This document shows positions 24,701 through 29,742 of a stretch of 64,000 nucleotides of DNA, one piece after another. The notes under the pieces were generated by a model. That model saw only the letters and a program-made list of their open reading frames with translations. It searched no databases and had not been told where the DNA came from. The stretch comes from Myxacorys californica WJT36-NPBG1 (lineage in GTDB: Bacteria; Cyanobacteriota; Cyanobacteriia; Leptolyngbyales; Leptolyngbyaceae): contig JAHHHO010000008.1 in assembly GCA_019359315.1 (NCBI GenBank), positions 1 through 64,000 of the forward strand, in the 5' to 3' direction. The position numbers were made by a program, and so were the translations under genes. The stretch's first letter is position 1. Every line of letters begins with the position of its first letter.

Positions 24701-26974
24701 GTCGGTATCGGAGGAACCACTCGCTACACCGAAACGACCGTCACTCTGACAGGCAAGATCGAAGCGCTCAACGACTTCCAGCCAGTTGCTAAAGACTATG
24801 CAACTGCGGTTCGGCTCACCTCAATGGGGCAAGACGAAGATGTTGACGCTCCGATCAAAACAGTTGACGCTCTTTTCGGTGCTCGCTTCTCAGATGCCAA
24901 TTCAGGGATTGCTGATGGATCGGATGGTGATCAATCTACCTTTGATCAAACTGACAAAGCCAATCATGGCATTCTGGCTGATGCAGGATTCTGGGGCATT
25001 TTGATCACGGAGATTCCCTCAATAGCATTGGGTAACTGGCAGTACAGTGCGGATGGAACGAGCTGGGTTTCTGTATCGGGGTGGACGGCAGGTAGTGGGT
25101 TGTATCTACCCAAATCCTATCAACTTCGCTTCAACCATGCAGGAACGGATACTAATGTAGAAGCTCCTCCGTTAAATGCTTATCTAGTAGACACTAGCGT
25201 TCTTGATACCAATATCAATACAGGGGTGGCTCAATTGGGTACGCTAGCGAGTCCCAAGGCTGCGATCGCGTCTGCCATCCCTCAACCAAACCGGGCTGGA
25301 GAAGCAAGTCCGCTCAGTGCTAATTTGCTCACCTTAGCGCAGGCGGTAATTGCTCGAAATCATGCCCCTGTGGCAGCAGGTGAGACGACTTTAGCGGCGA
25401 TCGATCTAACGATCGCGGATTCTACCGGAGCAACAATTTTAAGTCTCTTCTCGGGCAACTTCAGCGATTCAATTGACGCAGGCACCCTAGCGGGTATTGC
25501 CATTACTGCAAATAGTGCAAATCCGAATGAAGGGTATTGGCAGTACTCTACAAACGGCGGGGCTTTGTGGCAATACATTCCCACCACAAACCTATCTGAT
25601 GCCCATGCTTTTACCTTAAAAGCAGATGCCAACACCAAACTACGCTTCTTACCCAAAGCCAACTACGTTGGTAAACCTAGCGACCTAACAGTGCGGTTGA
25701 TTGACAACAGTGCGATCGTCAGCAATGGCGAACTTGGAATAGATGTTTCTACAAACGGTGGCAGAACTCCTTATAGCCAGAAACTAGTTAACCTCAGTAC
25801 TAGAATCGATCTAGAACGTTCTGGCAGTGTTGCTCTGGTAGGAGATGCTCAGAAGACGCTATACGTCGAGGCGAATGGAGTTCTACAGACAATTCTGCTG
25901 AACCAGAAATTGGTAGGAGCCGACATGTATGCGGGATGGCAAGTGCTAGGAGCAGAGACCGTCAACGGTGAGAACCGTCTGTTGTGGAAGTTTGCTGGCA
26001 CGAACGAGCTGTACCTGTGGCATCTAGATGACCAGTGGAAGCACAAGTCGAGCAGCGGTGGCTGGTCTGCTACCTCGTCTGAAGGCTTGAGTTTAGAGCA
26101 CGACTTCAGCCAAGACCTCAATGGTGATGGAGCGATTGGAGATGCGATAACGCCGATTGAATCAGTTGGCAATACCACCCTTGTGCAGAACGGCTTGAAG
26201 CATCTTTCAGTGGAGAGCAACAGCGGCAAGCACACGATTCTGCTGAACCAGAAATTGGTAGGAGCCGACATGTATGCGGGATGGCAAGTGCTAGGAGCAG
26301 AGACCGTCAACGGTGAGAACCGTCTGTTGTGGAAGTTTGCTGGCACGAACGAGCTGTACCTGTGGCATCTAGATGACCAGTGGAAGCACAAGTCGAGCAG
26401 CGGTGGCTGGTCTGCTACCTCGTCTGAAGGCTTGAGTCTGGAAGCTAATTTCCAAGTAGATGCTAATGGCGATGGCACGCTCTATCAAGCAAACAATGAC
26501 ATTATGGGTGATGTAGATGCCAATACCCTTGATGGTGGAATAGGCAACGACATTCTTAACGGTGGAGCTAGTAACGATATTCTGATTGGAGGTACGGGTG
26601 ACGATATTCTGATCGGAGGCACAGGCAATGATGTCTTGACAGGTGGAATTGGGAGAGATCAGTTTGTCTTTGATTCGTTGGCTGGAGGTGTTGATACCAT
26701 TACCGACTTCCTGGTGGGAACTGACAAGCTTGCTGTGTCTGCTACAGATTTTGGTGGCGGACTCGCTGCCAATGCTGAAATTACGGAAGCTCAATTTATC
26801 CTTGGTATAGCGGCAATGACTAGCAGCCACCGATTTATCTACGATTCAGGGAGTGGTGCTTTCTTCTTCGACTCAGATGGTTCTGGTTCAACCTCACAGA
26901 TACAGATTGCTACTCTTAGCAGTGGGTTACTGATGACTCAATCTGACATTCTTGCTGTGGCTCCCAGAAAATAA
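6731..26974 (+). CDS. Giant (6747 aa) RTX-type secreted adhesin-like protein, DUF4347/Calx-beta/LamG/lectin/W-rich
   Basis: One uninterrupted frame encodes a probable type I-secreted surface protein. Visible order: DUF4347 (about 1-165, FVDASLAKLG, LIYGCNVAAG); RTX nonapeptide Ca-binding block (about 290-515); Calx-beta-like segments (about 780-810, 1190-1347, 2500-2564); two LamG-like domains (about 979-1127, 1694-1854); two C-type-lectin-like domains (about 2059-2167, 2874-2987, the second with WIGL and QPDN); FG-GAP-like repeats (about 2217-2444); DxDGDG Ca-binding loops (about 3446-3527, 4491-4512, 4880-4947); a non-repetitive region with Gly/Thr linkers (about 3700-5200); six GxWQY...LRFxP modules (about 5204-6360) interrupted by a proprotein-convertase P-like domain (about 5515-5704); two W-rich PF07483-like domains (about 6370-6575); and a C-terminal RTX block with a VDTITDF-type secretion end. 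There is no Sec signal. The start follows an AAGGATAGGG site. Confidence 0.93.
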   Translation: MSKSIAFVDASLAKLGLSLPNFEGEVYFIPSGEDGVNYITEVLHQQQDLDSVHLFSHGAEASLFLGHVALNNSTIQSYQAALTSWQAALKPEADLLIYGCNVAAGATGKAFVNQLAQLTGANAAASEDVTGNLSNGNADWNLEYVNGAIATIVPAITTPQNLALAYTYVSEANPEYDAARGQNSYMKEDDTGLGEDQETLGLYVGYQIDLDDYSFDWDDEGHLKFYLSPSLKVITYEHNFFGREATIQGPVWDYDEPYNDISAVRVFLNVDDDQEWVTGKDEGTTLDLMGGDDVGEAKGGDDNWRGGAGNDTLYGGDGNDDLRGESGNDDLRGESGSDTLYGGDGNDVLFGNDGDDSLYGESGNDTLQGGSGNDTLDGSSGGDTLYGGDGADIIKAGSENDTAEGGSDNDSIEAGSGDDVIRGDDGHDTIRSEQGNDTVYGGNGDDTITDDLASGAGGDDRFYGEAGNDTLRGEEGNDYLDGGDGDDYVESGNGNDTLLGGTGNDILVYGNVANGDVIGTGRNDLSTGDSEIKVPTGSGWRTASGQATVDGGTGTDTLRIVGEYSDYDITPEVLPSGDLRFTVTNRANPNDKVVATNIENIEFWNNYTVYKTDLPNKRDLHIRNGQVLPIRYQLNVLQNASEQLYSSKDDLSAETSEQLLDNGVLWNKNQIGQVEIQLKDWKNPTQNYVIEGEAGEVGSKRDQYVLPNGLAVRYELVVTGNFGPTEAEYLSDKLRFKRINTETGRSLDQTGSGFSYIIENFVIVPPGESKAVINVLPIVDEIQEGIETVEVRIVAVDSVNQPTAGTAATSAYFYQEGFLYPSIETASGQDYKTQNNAENVIQDGINKGYVLLPVTLGGDKATVEIADSGLYQAGIRLIDDYGFRVNGELKLNEQGSTKLYLGLTSRPQQDVTVTIAGQTYTFTSDRDTWSQLKEIALTGAPGTNLTLDVNSTDSFYNALPNQTIALVNQPSNLNIPEPVSLQLGGGNYIQLPSNLTLTGNYAIELWVNPSSLTGTLLQSSGGALSLVNGQLQGTGAFNFVGNDHNTLKAQEWHKVTLLAAGTSFQVFIDGDKAGSQAIAANTSLTLQTVGSNTNEFQGLVSSLQFWDQIVAQDDIYIGTLKAKYNIDEGSGVTLKNQAPLSTIANATASYVNTESVLWAPGLPLAEPAYQEMLSDEAKVFGFVNRNFDFPKVSVNVPVDQRSIVEGGDSLAAFELLLDKPAPRGGITVSFNLSNLTLNEDPALRPRADSGEAWKGIDFQVRTQINVNGTLQEKIESVDFGNGLTTSIYIPEGARKGTIFVNAPDDLRTEGNQSIQLQLTGVSNSESSHYVLNSSQSQGAITIEDTDKLAVEILSLQSSFSYDTENNRVTNVNRLEKTDSVVVREADDQTVTLRFNVDDLQWDSQAIQNATIQITNAAGLALNQTTLDLSTEQRFGIISIKGEYVNKRLDGILTIGGVARSFSVVLTKDQELADAETLRLNPTAANYEELKTTFEKGHLLNDAGTSLPIRVRQSGWSEYVYVQLSSAPLGGAGKQVVIDLNATDSIIGTQEVELSAQKLTFTSADWNQPRLVGVRGVDDAFNDGDQQGQIVASISTDSTQTTDTAYQLGGDSARILYLNAGQPQEAAELTEQEVADLYQPENPSKPNYQFQKNPQTTDLTIPEGQTAQIGITADTTSQTGQLKGRFKVLQSSVSSALHLNGQQDHIHFNQDLNLGNAFTVQLAFRWDGTSDQGQPIQLVHTRDGNGDLFLTSTGLLEAHFKNAQGQLVVVKSTTPLRAQEEYSINFATDGLTTKLYANGTLIGSGQISASTPISPVTVDSLFGSANITQTDNLKGTVYGVRFWNRELQPAEIRRYSQSLLNPSFVAFTLDQATKQVRVSLNRDLITHAPTSPIHLFFRRYTYTGNTTEPDVSQVEVVFNQGNWQDALNVPFDFSTSQSLLDDVRMITVQGKSEDGQAKSFIYNVGNTFDLENLRRNSLIGELSLTSVSALDLKSDFTSLEKQQGSILAGLATSLSLYNRSAQTTSGVLKADLLGNQLTLTQADSSGTTQVNYEGLRISDRFYFRTPIAGTRDQLQAFAQSIGGRLATVNEEGLNALLTESFTRNGSIVIGMQNTGIWQSGDSVAEDLFSWQKTWMPGEQQPNGVKVDANGQWQALSTGETAYGLVEVPIPRAVWNSAVASHTEGEDAATSGVDFQNLEGTAVKKGRSATFPLSGDRYVGDRPTIIAADFTGDQKADLLILSESAGAQFYENTTAINGELTFTPQSSTQPKVDVEVLGKDVNGSEARLVDADNDNDLDLVWSRDGGLVVRLNQSTNGIAFSDPTTIVPLLDQSTGIIGSGQPGSIVAFDFADINQDGAKDLTIVDANNQLQTYFGNPAFDLLHGLQKLPDAENPFRNIALPQGTPLGLKFADIVGDKTPELYAYERDGGNGSYFRFFSSERVGTLNEILYTDRTFGDPITNRAQQIGDLESLTFLTDRGVDSVFLSLDNAHYQFGTLVSKSNEIVFDGTTQSGSQALLNLVTLQDGVVETDERLTLQLLPTDDLSVESGMDQTVHITIQDDDRPGVSLEYVSGNGQTAQTIASHITASNNPNLALVEGQKSEGFYVLHLDSQPQANVSLKIRNTDSDRLQLERIYPFAVTVNANGSLTIQSRLANSQNDYTLSFKSKLLQGIPVRNAQGAYTLQLQSSYTTQLQSAIALKTPEEIRTSPTVQNLLRQIGIQISSNDPTYRVGASFNANQLLQERISVSPKEEMLLQVRPNSWEQKILLRPVAPDNLVDNHQDADPRLIISIDSNDPTYGSLPVLQAVVPVSDSDRAGININQLSDIREGVDGGQFQVSLNSKPKGTVLITLQPGAVRGETPTATDAEGNPVLPAHTYVLINDAMSWQQAQQRAWELGGHLVSIASAEEQQFLQEKFGTQLAGSDFWIGLQRQNWTQWTDHTDVTYQNWSNAQPDNAAGAEHFGYASSTDWQWRDGDSSLKLPFIVEIDSPDDSAIALDKKYYGDSIQLEFNEDNWNAPQTVKVRAKDDIHVRGDYQSFVYADVRSDDPDYAGKAVDPVTIQIRDNDLPKVSAYTVLDAGEPGQIGFFGLKLNTDQVRNPEGLRIYYRVKGWQTAPATQGEDYQNYVDLTPQEINYVTVAPGQDLANVVIFPIDDYIAEGFDITFKPNGVNVVSDQITALKHRLIQGSRVAFTVDGGSGTLAEGLSSDNVYYVKVISEDVIQLYNDANLTQKVDITSAGAGTTRLLDATGKTAAEAKANTKRFEAVELEILPDPNGTAPGYQLAPIDTKASVRVYDNEEVGFRFILSGQQVVDSSNPADKGYLTIAEHPDLDNNDEFSAATFLVRPLSDPGNTTGGAPNWLALRFNPRWDQNVSQEMQVHLMDEPKFDEETGEATVTIAAYDSWGRKIKFYQLDPDAEPGSIPELTDELEVTVTEDTWGEPIQLKSAVFFDTNGNGDWDAGEHRGVTLSDSSYFFWDDANDDGIYDDSENTDLSQFNVGIDKVNQNVALSDFDLDGDGFLTMFEFGQRPDQQDGWKLVSELGTAKAVVVDDGDQVNRVEIVGSNDVSVGRWSSFSVFTSFQSDDPDIDIKLTAEDGVPDDLSLPPSYGSDPSWKDNSIYFDSNNWARFQRVKITGLDDQDLTKTLIDGELVPNDLGYDIDRVLPLDMKVYEGEGKTGLYAKKFDNAQSPLVLTVKDRRLENDVVAGSLDQGFSSLEKAINNYRLPLIGQLSGKLPPFLSDFIRSFTENLDKQRYITGPSLARALSDALSEQLEGTGVEVEVEYDAKDQKVKINLAFGQDYDLFKVALDADLGLPALGLKTEGSLSSIFHFDLRVGMTLDLKERSFLLDVSEDEKGTSRTGADAAVFLDLNNFKATGNIAFLRAELQQIPLDDFINGHKPQVTIWLEDDPIFASGTESQTVRIRAYDVSGEAIDLNLTSSDTFAAYTKTEDTWKHPMILQGVGYDDIDELSVEFNGQTRRFRVNWKGEKEIQGLKVDAELFDRDPQSFFQEYDGEKNILDTLEKNAESEGLLAEGDTHSEGALGIGFSLLQKKAVDVDVKRKYEFEIEADSKEQGIPTLYTGDKEDGADNLDAFLEGEGPQEGSVSITLGGVDNNSEIPNFFTVKLYRVIDPNRDPYSGDAIDDPIYFPNQKLVPLNFTLGAGTVDPEDPQPEDPRLPLRRQLSVGGTSNSYNFKEFNGYGIDFATGSLAGDIPLGSDIVFQVSKGLQDGLPSGKMYYIQPFNDEDEVIHQVMNFIEISGAAPEAGALPPEIIVIDPDAAENNDPNLKDEKDPLPDTYILQGDNVSLSDGQTKKTAILLKNSEGFVVKAAPAPATGGTTGGTTGTGGGATPTTPEPAAEDTYEIDEVGIPTRESELSGSEFNGTKLKELFDYTLNGTVGAAFNLKTSVSGNTSFPSVSVDLGLAGQAEKTKGEDANLSLTIGLKDLGLDLGSFLTKFAKPVLDGIDQILEPIKPLVKTLSTDVELLKKLGLANLFDKDGNGQASILEIALTLSQLAKRGGATKYADFFETVVKVIDFIETLEKVNAKLAKGDNLVIPLLDEYHLQLTPSKPAEKQPGATGEEAGGETGGATGGTAAAEKGLPTPATETSTIEHQATAPKLPGTEGLAEEAAKSSNPTGKDQASLLTKLKNLKGLKFPILEDPVSIVNLLFGKDVNLVLYNLPELKLTFELEKKFNFPPFPPAYGKLAGRFEVGANLGFGFDTYGFRQWAQDDFALKKSYQIFDGFFLQDWTLESYLSSADPEDKPELYANAEIEAGAGVDLALADFYLGGGLGADVNFDLEDKGEYGSDLGTSDGKVRGSEIIAGISNPLSLFELYGRIYAFLKASLTLGVSPFSFDVFNEKFEFPLFQFQIGGAQKSGKAVQSEVVGGTVFFDSNFNMKLDEGEAWTLTLGDGSYTFGIDTAELDVDGDGELTLVDGQIVVIGGRDKESGLPIVSPMVATPESSIVSPLTTMATEMAIASGGDLTASTTKLKAFFNLPTTLNISTFDPISAIRSGTLEEAAAGLQVYKSHIILDSLLYNLTRVAGGYETNGITADLVIEMVGFIGNAIDDVVINSNQSYADRLETFVQQTIDRYYQEEILPDLSGAARTEAQIEQGTIVQILSDTYQKVAGEATLTNPTLDTIHQAFEDLTPLKTALKTSLPGTLDRYQQSFITAAEATQQTTQAIAQASNQAPDIDGTKLYAAFTAYEGATVAQIFGSTFLNQDPGDSFYGVAISGYVPQVSLGDWTYYNSTQQQWVVLDQTITSQSALVLKASDQLRFVPRSNAGGQQTPPLSVHLIDRNGQSSDQLLQTGDRLNLNTADPNATPVGGASPFSEQTLNLSIGITVPTTTMTTAPTLTATIADIENAISVFEDSPSNPLITLEGATVASLFSQYFAPNSVYSTVSGIAISDYKFSPSQGKWQYKEGADWIDIPEVNRQTAENRHFLLSANSLLRFVPAPDYFGVATNLSVNLLDSRVAVTSGSRVNITTEPSYSNSYTNILQFQTQIDTVNDAPVSSLSFTFNQTDAERINDRRSPTSAELNPPAGRSDLYPAPIKVEGLLGTIQKVTVTLKGLSATRANNLDIWLEGPQGQRVILLSDAADSSPISNLTLSFADGQFPDALALSPLQNNNTYRPTNNSVTNDPDPTEFTGAQTSFSQIIGLDGKTLNGDWKLYVQDDTDSGTDDANFGSLLNGWSITFDRQDGNFSAINEDNTSTPQELTIEQLFGSRFTDKDSNTLKGVAIVSNAATNAQGEWQYFNGTAWIGISSDLTETQGLLLSPSTKLRFLPGRNFNGQAGAIAARLVDSSYFDFTVGAIADARFQTSGGPFSQAIISKTIQINPLNDAPTVIKDAAPTFPTFLEDTTDDARTVEALFSSSFQDLIDAGNANQNTFIGVAIIQDFPTPNSTGTKATEQQLAYQKGHWEVYDNQQSKWLQLPSDLSQTNAYLVPKATKIRFKPSLNYNGDIAPLTAYLVDNGAGTSIGLGQRVNLSTVGIGGTTRYTETTVTLTGKIEALNDFQPVAKDYATAVRLTSMGQDEDVDAPIKTVDALFGARFSDANSGIADGSDGDQSTFDQTDKANHGILADAGFWGILITEIPSIALGNWQYSADGTSWVSVSGWTAGSGLYLPKSYQLRFNHAGTDTNVEAPPLNAYLVDTSVLDTNINTGVAQLGTLASPKAAIASAIPQPNRAGEASPLSANLLTLAQAVIARNHAPVAAGETTLAAIDLTIADSTGATILSLFSGNFSDSIDAGTLAGIAITANSANPNEGYWQYSTNGGALWQYIPTTNLSDAHAFTLKADANTKLRFLPKANYVGKPSDLTVRLIDNSAIVSNGELGIDVSTNGGRTPYSQKLVNLSTRIDLERSGSVALVGDAQKTLYVEANGVLQTILLNQKLVGADMYAGWQVLGAETVNGENRLLWKFAGTNELYLWHLDDQWKHKSSSGGWSATSSEGLSLEHDFSQDLNGDGAIGDAITPIESVGNTTLVQNGLKHLSVESNSGKHTILLNQKLVGADMYAGWQVLGAETVNGENRLLWKFAGTNELYLWHLDDQWKHKSSSGGWSATSSEGLSLEANFQVDANGDGTLYQANNDIMGDVDANTLDGGIGNDILNGGASNDILIGGTGDDILIGGTGNDVLTGGIGRDQFVFDSLAGGVDTITDFLVGTDKLAVSATDFGGGLAANAEITEAQFILGIAAMTSSHRFIYDSGSGAFFFDSDGSGSTSQIQIATLSSGLLMTQSDILAVAPRK
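7599..8270 (+). repeat. N-terminal RTX (GGxGxDxLx) repeat block within giant gene
   Basis: About 220 codons are dominated by GGDGNDxLxG-type nonapeptides (about 290-515 of the protein). They are expected to form Ca-binding parallel beta-rolls once outside the cell. It is unusual for a long RTX block to sit near the N-terminus, more than 6000 residues from the C-terminal secretion signal. Confidence 0.9.
25892..26437 (+). repeat. 201-bp perfect direct repeat, period 345 bp, in W-rich domains
   Basis: Bases 25892-26092 and 26237-26437 appear identical over 201 bp, offset 345 bp (115 codons). Each copy encodes the core of a tryptophan-rich PF07483-like domain (LVGADMYAGWQVLGAE, LYLWHLDDQWKHKS) and is followed by a DxNGDG Ca-binding loop. 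Zero divergence at synonymous sites implies recent duplication or gene conversion. The flanks and intervening parts are diverged. Confidence 0.93.
26500..26974 (+). other. C-terminal RTX block and type I secretion signal region of giant protein
   Basis: The last roughly 155 codons carry five or six RTX nonapeptides (LDGGIGNDILNGG, GTGDDILIGGTGND), then DQFVFDS, VDTITDFLVGTDKL and a hydrophobic/Ser-rich tail. This is the standard end of cyanobacterial RTX proteins secreted by HlyB/D systems and is the strongest link between this gene and the divergent exporter. Confidence 0.85.
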
Positions 26975-27006
26975 TTGTTCTTGAGATAGGTAAATCTTAA
27001 GAGCAA
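26975..27006 (+). terminator. Stem-loop directly after giant gene stop
   Basis: Bases 26975-26987 pair with 26994-27006 over 13 positions, two of them G-U, with a 6-nt loop. It begins directly after the stop codon, consistent with transcript-end structure, but no T-run follows. Confidence 0.5.
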
Positions 27007-27093
27007 TACGTCGGGTAGGTTTTGACACGAGAGCTATCCGTCCTCTAATCACCGAGAAATCTGCTTTATTTCTAGGATTACAACTGTGTCATC

Positions 27094-27243
27094 TGGCTAA
27101 ACCGTGAATAGGTTTAACTGAGCGCGATCGCCTTTCTACGATCGCGCTCATTCACTTATCCCAAACCTTGGCTAAACCGTGAATAGGTTTAACTGAGCGC
27201 GATCGCCTTTCTACGATCGCGCTCATTCACTTATCCCAAACCT
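27094..27243. repeat. Tandem 75-bp duplication, each unit with a 12-bp HIP1-containing hairpin
   Basis: 27094-27168 and 27169-27243 are identical 75-bp units. Each holds a perfect 12-bp stem (TGAGCGCGATCG, 8-nt loop, complementary arm) at 27119-27150 and 27194-27225; the left arm runs into a HIP1 octamer. They lie in the 397-bp gap (26975-27371) between the convergent giant gene and prolyl oligopeptidase gene and probably act as a bidirectional terminator. Apart from these and the hairpin at 26975 the gap shows nothing recognisable. Confidence 0.9.
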
Positions 27244-27371
27244 AGTTTGTGGGTATTTCCCCTAGCTACAACTGGATTGTCTTAAACCGTGCTATCACAG
27301 CTAGAGGCTTGTAGTCATCGACTTTAGCATTGCAAAATGTTGGATGAACTTAGACGCTTGTCCTTAATAAA

Positions 27372-29447
27372 TCACCCCAGCGTTTCTCTCAAAAACGCCC
27401 ATTTATCAGCAATTTCTTCGATGACCTTTGCTGTCGGTTTGCCTGCACCATGTCCCGCTTTCGTCTCAATCCGAATTAGAACAGGATTCGTTCCGGTATG
27501 CGCCGCTTGTAATGCCGCCGCAAATTTAAAGCTGTGGGCAGGAACAACGCGATCGTCATGATCTGCCGTCGTGATTAGCGTAGCCGGATAATTAGCAGGC
27601 TTTAAATTGTGCAGTGGAGAATAGGCGTACAGTGCCTTAAATTCCTCCGGGTCTTCCGGCGAACCGTACTCAGACATCCACGCCCAGCCAATTGTAAACT
27701 TGTGAAAGCGCAACATATCCATCACGCCCACAGCGGGTAGGGCGGCTCCAAATAAGTCCGGGCGTTGCGTCATGCACGCGCCCACGAGCAAACCGCCATT
27801 ACTGCCACCTGCGATCGCGAGTTTAGCAGAAGACGTATAGTTGTTTTGGATCAGCCATTCTGCCGCCGCAATAAAGTCATCAAACACATTCTGTTTTTTG
27901 AGCTTTGTGCCCGCCTGATGCCATTCTTCGCCATACTCGCCGCCGCCCCGTAGATTGGCGACTGCATAGACGCCGCCTAGCTCCATCCAGACGAGATTGC
28001 CAACCGAAAAGCTTGGTGTCAGAGAAATGTTAAAGCCGCCATAGGCGTAGAGACAGGTGGGATTGTTTCCATCTAGCACCAGTCCCTTTTTGTGGGTGAT
28101 AAACATAGGGATCTGCGTGCCGTCTTTGCTGCTGTAGAAGACTTGGTGAGTTTCGTAATCCTCTGGATTGAAATCCACTTGCGGCTGACGAAAGACAGTG
28201 CTTTCCCCGGTCTCTAAGTTGTAGCGATAGATTGTGTTTGGAGTGGTGAAACTCGTGAAACTGTAAAAGGTTTCTGTATCTTCGCGTTTTCCATCAAATC
28301 CTCCGACAGAGCCAATACCCGGTAGTTCGACTTCTCGCACGAATGCGCCGTTGAGGTCAAAAATTTTGATTTGACTGCGGGCGTCTTTGAGGTAGGAAGC
28401 GACGAACTGATGGTTAAGAACGCTAATGCCTTGCAGGGTTTCAGTCGCTTGAGGAATGATTTCTTGCCATTGGGCACGATCGGGAGTGGTGGTTGGAATT
28501 GCGATCGCGCGTCCTCGCGGCGCGTCCAAATCGGTTTGAAACCAAAACACACTGCCATCGTTGTCAATAAAGCTGAACTCCGCTTCAAATGTGTTGATCA
28601 GTTCAACAACCGGAGCCTCTGGGACAGACAACTCTTTGTAAAACACCAGGTTGCGGGAATCTGTGCCCAGCCACACCGAGACGATGAGATAAAGTCCATC
28701 TTCGGTGACCCCGCCGCTAAAGCCCCATTCTTTGTGGTCAGACCGTTCGTAAATCAGCAGATCTTCAGATTGATCTGTGCCTAAGCGGTGGTAGTAGAGC
28801 TTCTGAAAATAGTTTGCATCTTCCAACTTCGTGGCAGCGTTGGGTTCGTCGTAGCGCGAGTAGAAAAAGCCTTGACCATCATGTGTCCAGGATGCACCCG
28901 AAAATTTAATCCATTTCAAGCAGTCTTTTGCATGACCCGACTCGCGGCTGTCGTCTCCTGTTTCGATGTTGCGAACAAACCATTCTTGCCAGTCTGATCC
29001 AGACGTCGATAGACCATACGCCATCTGGTGCCCATCCTCACTGATGGCAAATCCGGATAGAGCAACGGTTCCATCGTCTGATAGTTTGTTTGGATCAAGT
29101 AAAACTTTCGGTTCATCGTCTAATGAAGTCAGCGTGTAGAGGACGCTCTGATTTTGCAGGCCATCATTTTTGAAATAGAAATAGCGCTTGCCCTGCTTAA
29201 ACGGAATGCCGTACTTTTCATAGTCCCATAGTTGGGTGAGACGCTGTTGGATCTGCGATCGCTCCGAAAGATTCTGCAAATAGCCAAACGTCAATTGATT
29301 TTGTGCCTCGATCCAAGCTTGGCTTTCGTCTGAATCTGGGTCTTCAAGCCACCGATAGGGATCTGCAACCGAGGTTCCGTGATAGGTGTCGGTTTGGTCG
29401 GCGGTACGGGTGACAGGATAACGCAGTGACCCAGCAGGATTCGTCAT
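27372..29447 (-). CDS. Prolyl oligopeptidase, S9A family
   Basis: This 691-aa serine peptidase cleaves short peptides after proline. The N-terminus (PYRWLEDPDSDES) and the beta-propeller region (about 75-430) are followed by the alpha/beta-hydrolase domain with GGSNGG (Ser549), an ADHDDRVVPAH block holding the catalytic Asp, and AGHGAG (His666). The length is normal for the family. No signal peptide is seen, so it should be cytoplasmic. It is transcribed alone; the gene to its right is divergent. Confidence 0.95.
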   Translation of the reverse strand: MTNPAGSLRYPVTRTADQTDTYHGTSVADPYRWLEDPDSDESQAWIEAQNQLTFGYLQNLSERSQIQQRLTQLWDYEKYGIPFKQGKRYFYFKNDGLQNQSVLYTLTSLDDEPKVLLDPNKLSDDGTVALSGFAISEDGHQMAYGLSTSGSDWQEWFVRNIETGDDSRESGHAKDCLKWIKFSGASWTHDGQGFFYSRYDEPNAATKLEDANYFQKLYYHRLGTDQSEDLLIYERSDHKEWGFSGGVTEDGLYLIVSVWLGTDSRNLVFYKELSVPEAPVVELINTFEAEFSFIDNDGSVFWFQTDLDAPRGRAIAIPTTTPDRAQWQEIIPQATETLQGISVLNHQFVASYLKDARSQIKIFDLNGAFVREVELPGIGSVGGFDGKREDTETFYSFTSFTTPNTIYRYNLETGESTVFRQPQVDFNPEDYETHQVFYSSKDGTQIPMFITHKKGLVLDGNNPTCLYAYGGFNISLTPSFSVGNLVWMELGGVYAVANLRGGGEYGEEWHQAGTKLKKQNVFDDFIAAAEWLIQNNYTSSAKLAIAGGSNGGLLVGACMTQRPDLFGAALPAVGVMDMLRFHKFTIGWAWMSEYGSPEDPEEFKALYAYSPLHNLKPANYPATLITTADHDDRVVPAHSFKFAAALQAAHTGTNPVLIRIETKAGHGAGKPTAKVIEEIADKWAFLRETLG

Positions 29448-29485
29448 GGCACATCTTCAACGACTACAAATTTAGTTGTAGCGCA

Positions 29486-29528
29486 GTCGGAGAATTCTGA
29501 ACATGAGCAACACTTGCGGTTCTCCGAC
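29486..29528. repeat. 9-bp inverted repeat upstream of prolyl oligopeptidase
   Basis: GTCGGAGAA at 29486-29494 pairs with TTCTCCGAC at 29520-29528 in the 295-bp divergent gap (29448-29742). A second short inverted pair (CTACAA/TTGTAG) lies at 29464-29480. They may be leader structure or operator; nothing else is recognised in this gap. Confidence 0.35.
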
Positions 29529-29742
29529 GCTCAAGATGAACGAAGAACCCGCGATCGCGCTATCAGCCAATGTAAGAGTCGGTGCAAGAATCGCGCCTAT
29601 GAAATCTACTGTTCTTAATTTAGAACAGGCACGGTCACCATTCAACTTCATATCGCAAAGATGCGCCAACTGATAGAGCGGTAAATTGAAGCATTTTAGA
29701 TGAGAATAGAAATGTGCAGTGCATTCGTTCTTGTGTTGAGCC

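Noticed and set aside
25849-26478. 209-codon minus-strand ORF
   Set aside because: It is the antisense of the duplicated W-rich domains, so its apparent internal repeat only mirrors the sense-strand duplication.
27094-27243. Attachment sites of an integrated element
   Set aside because: The two copies are directly adjacent, no integrase is nearby and both contain terminator-like stems.
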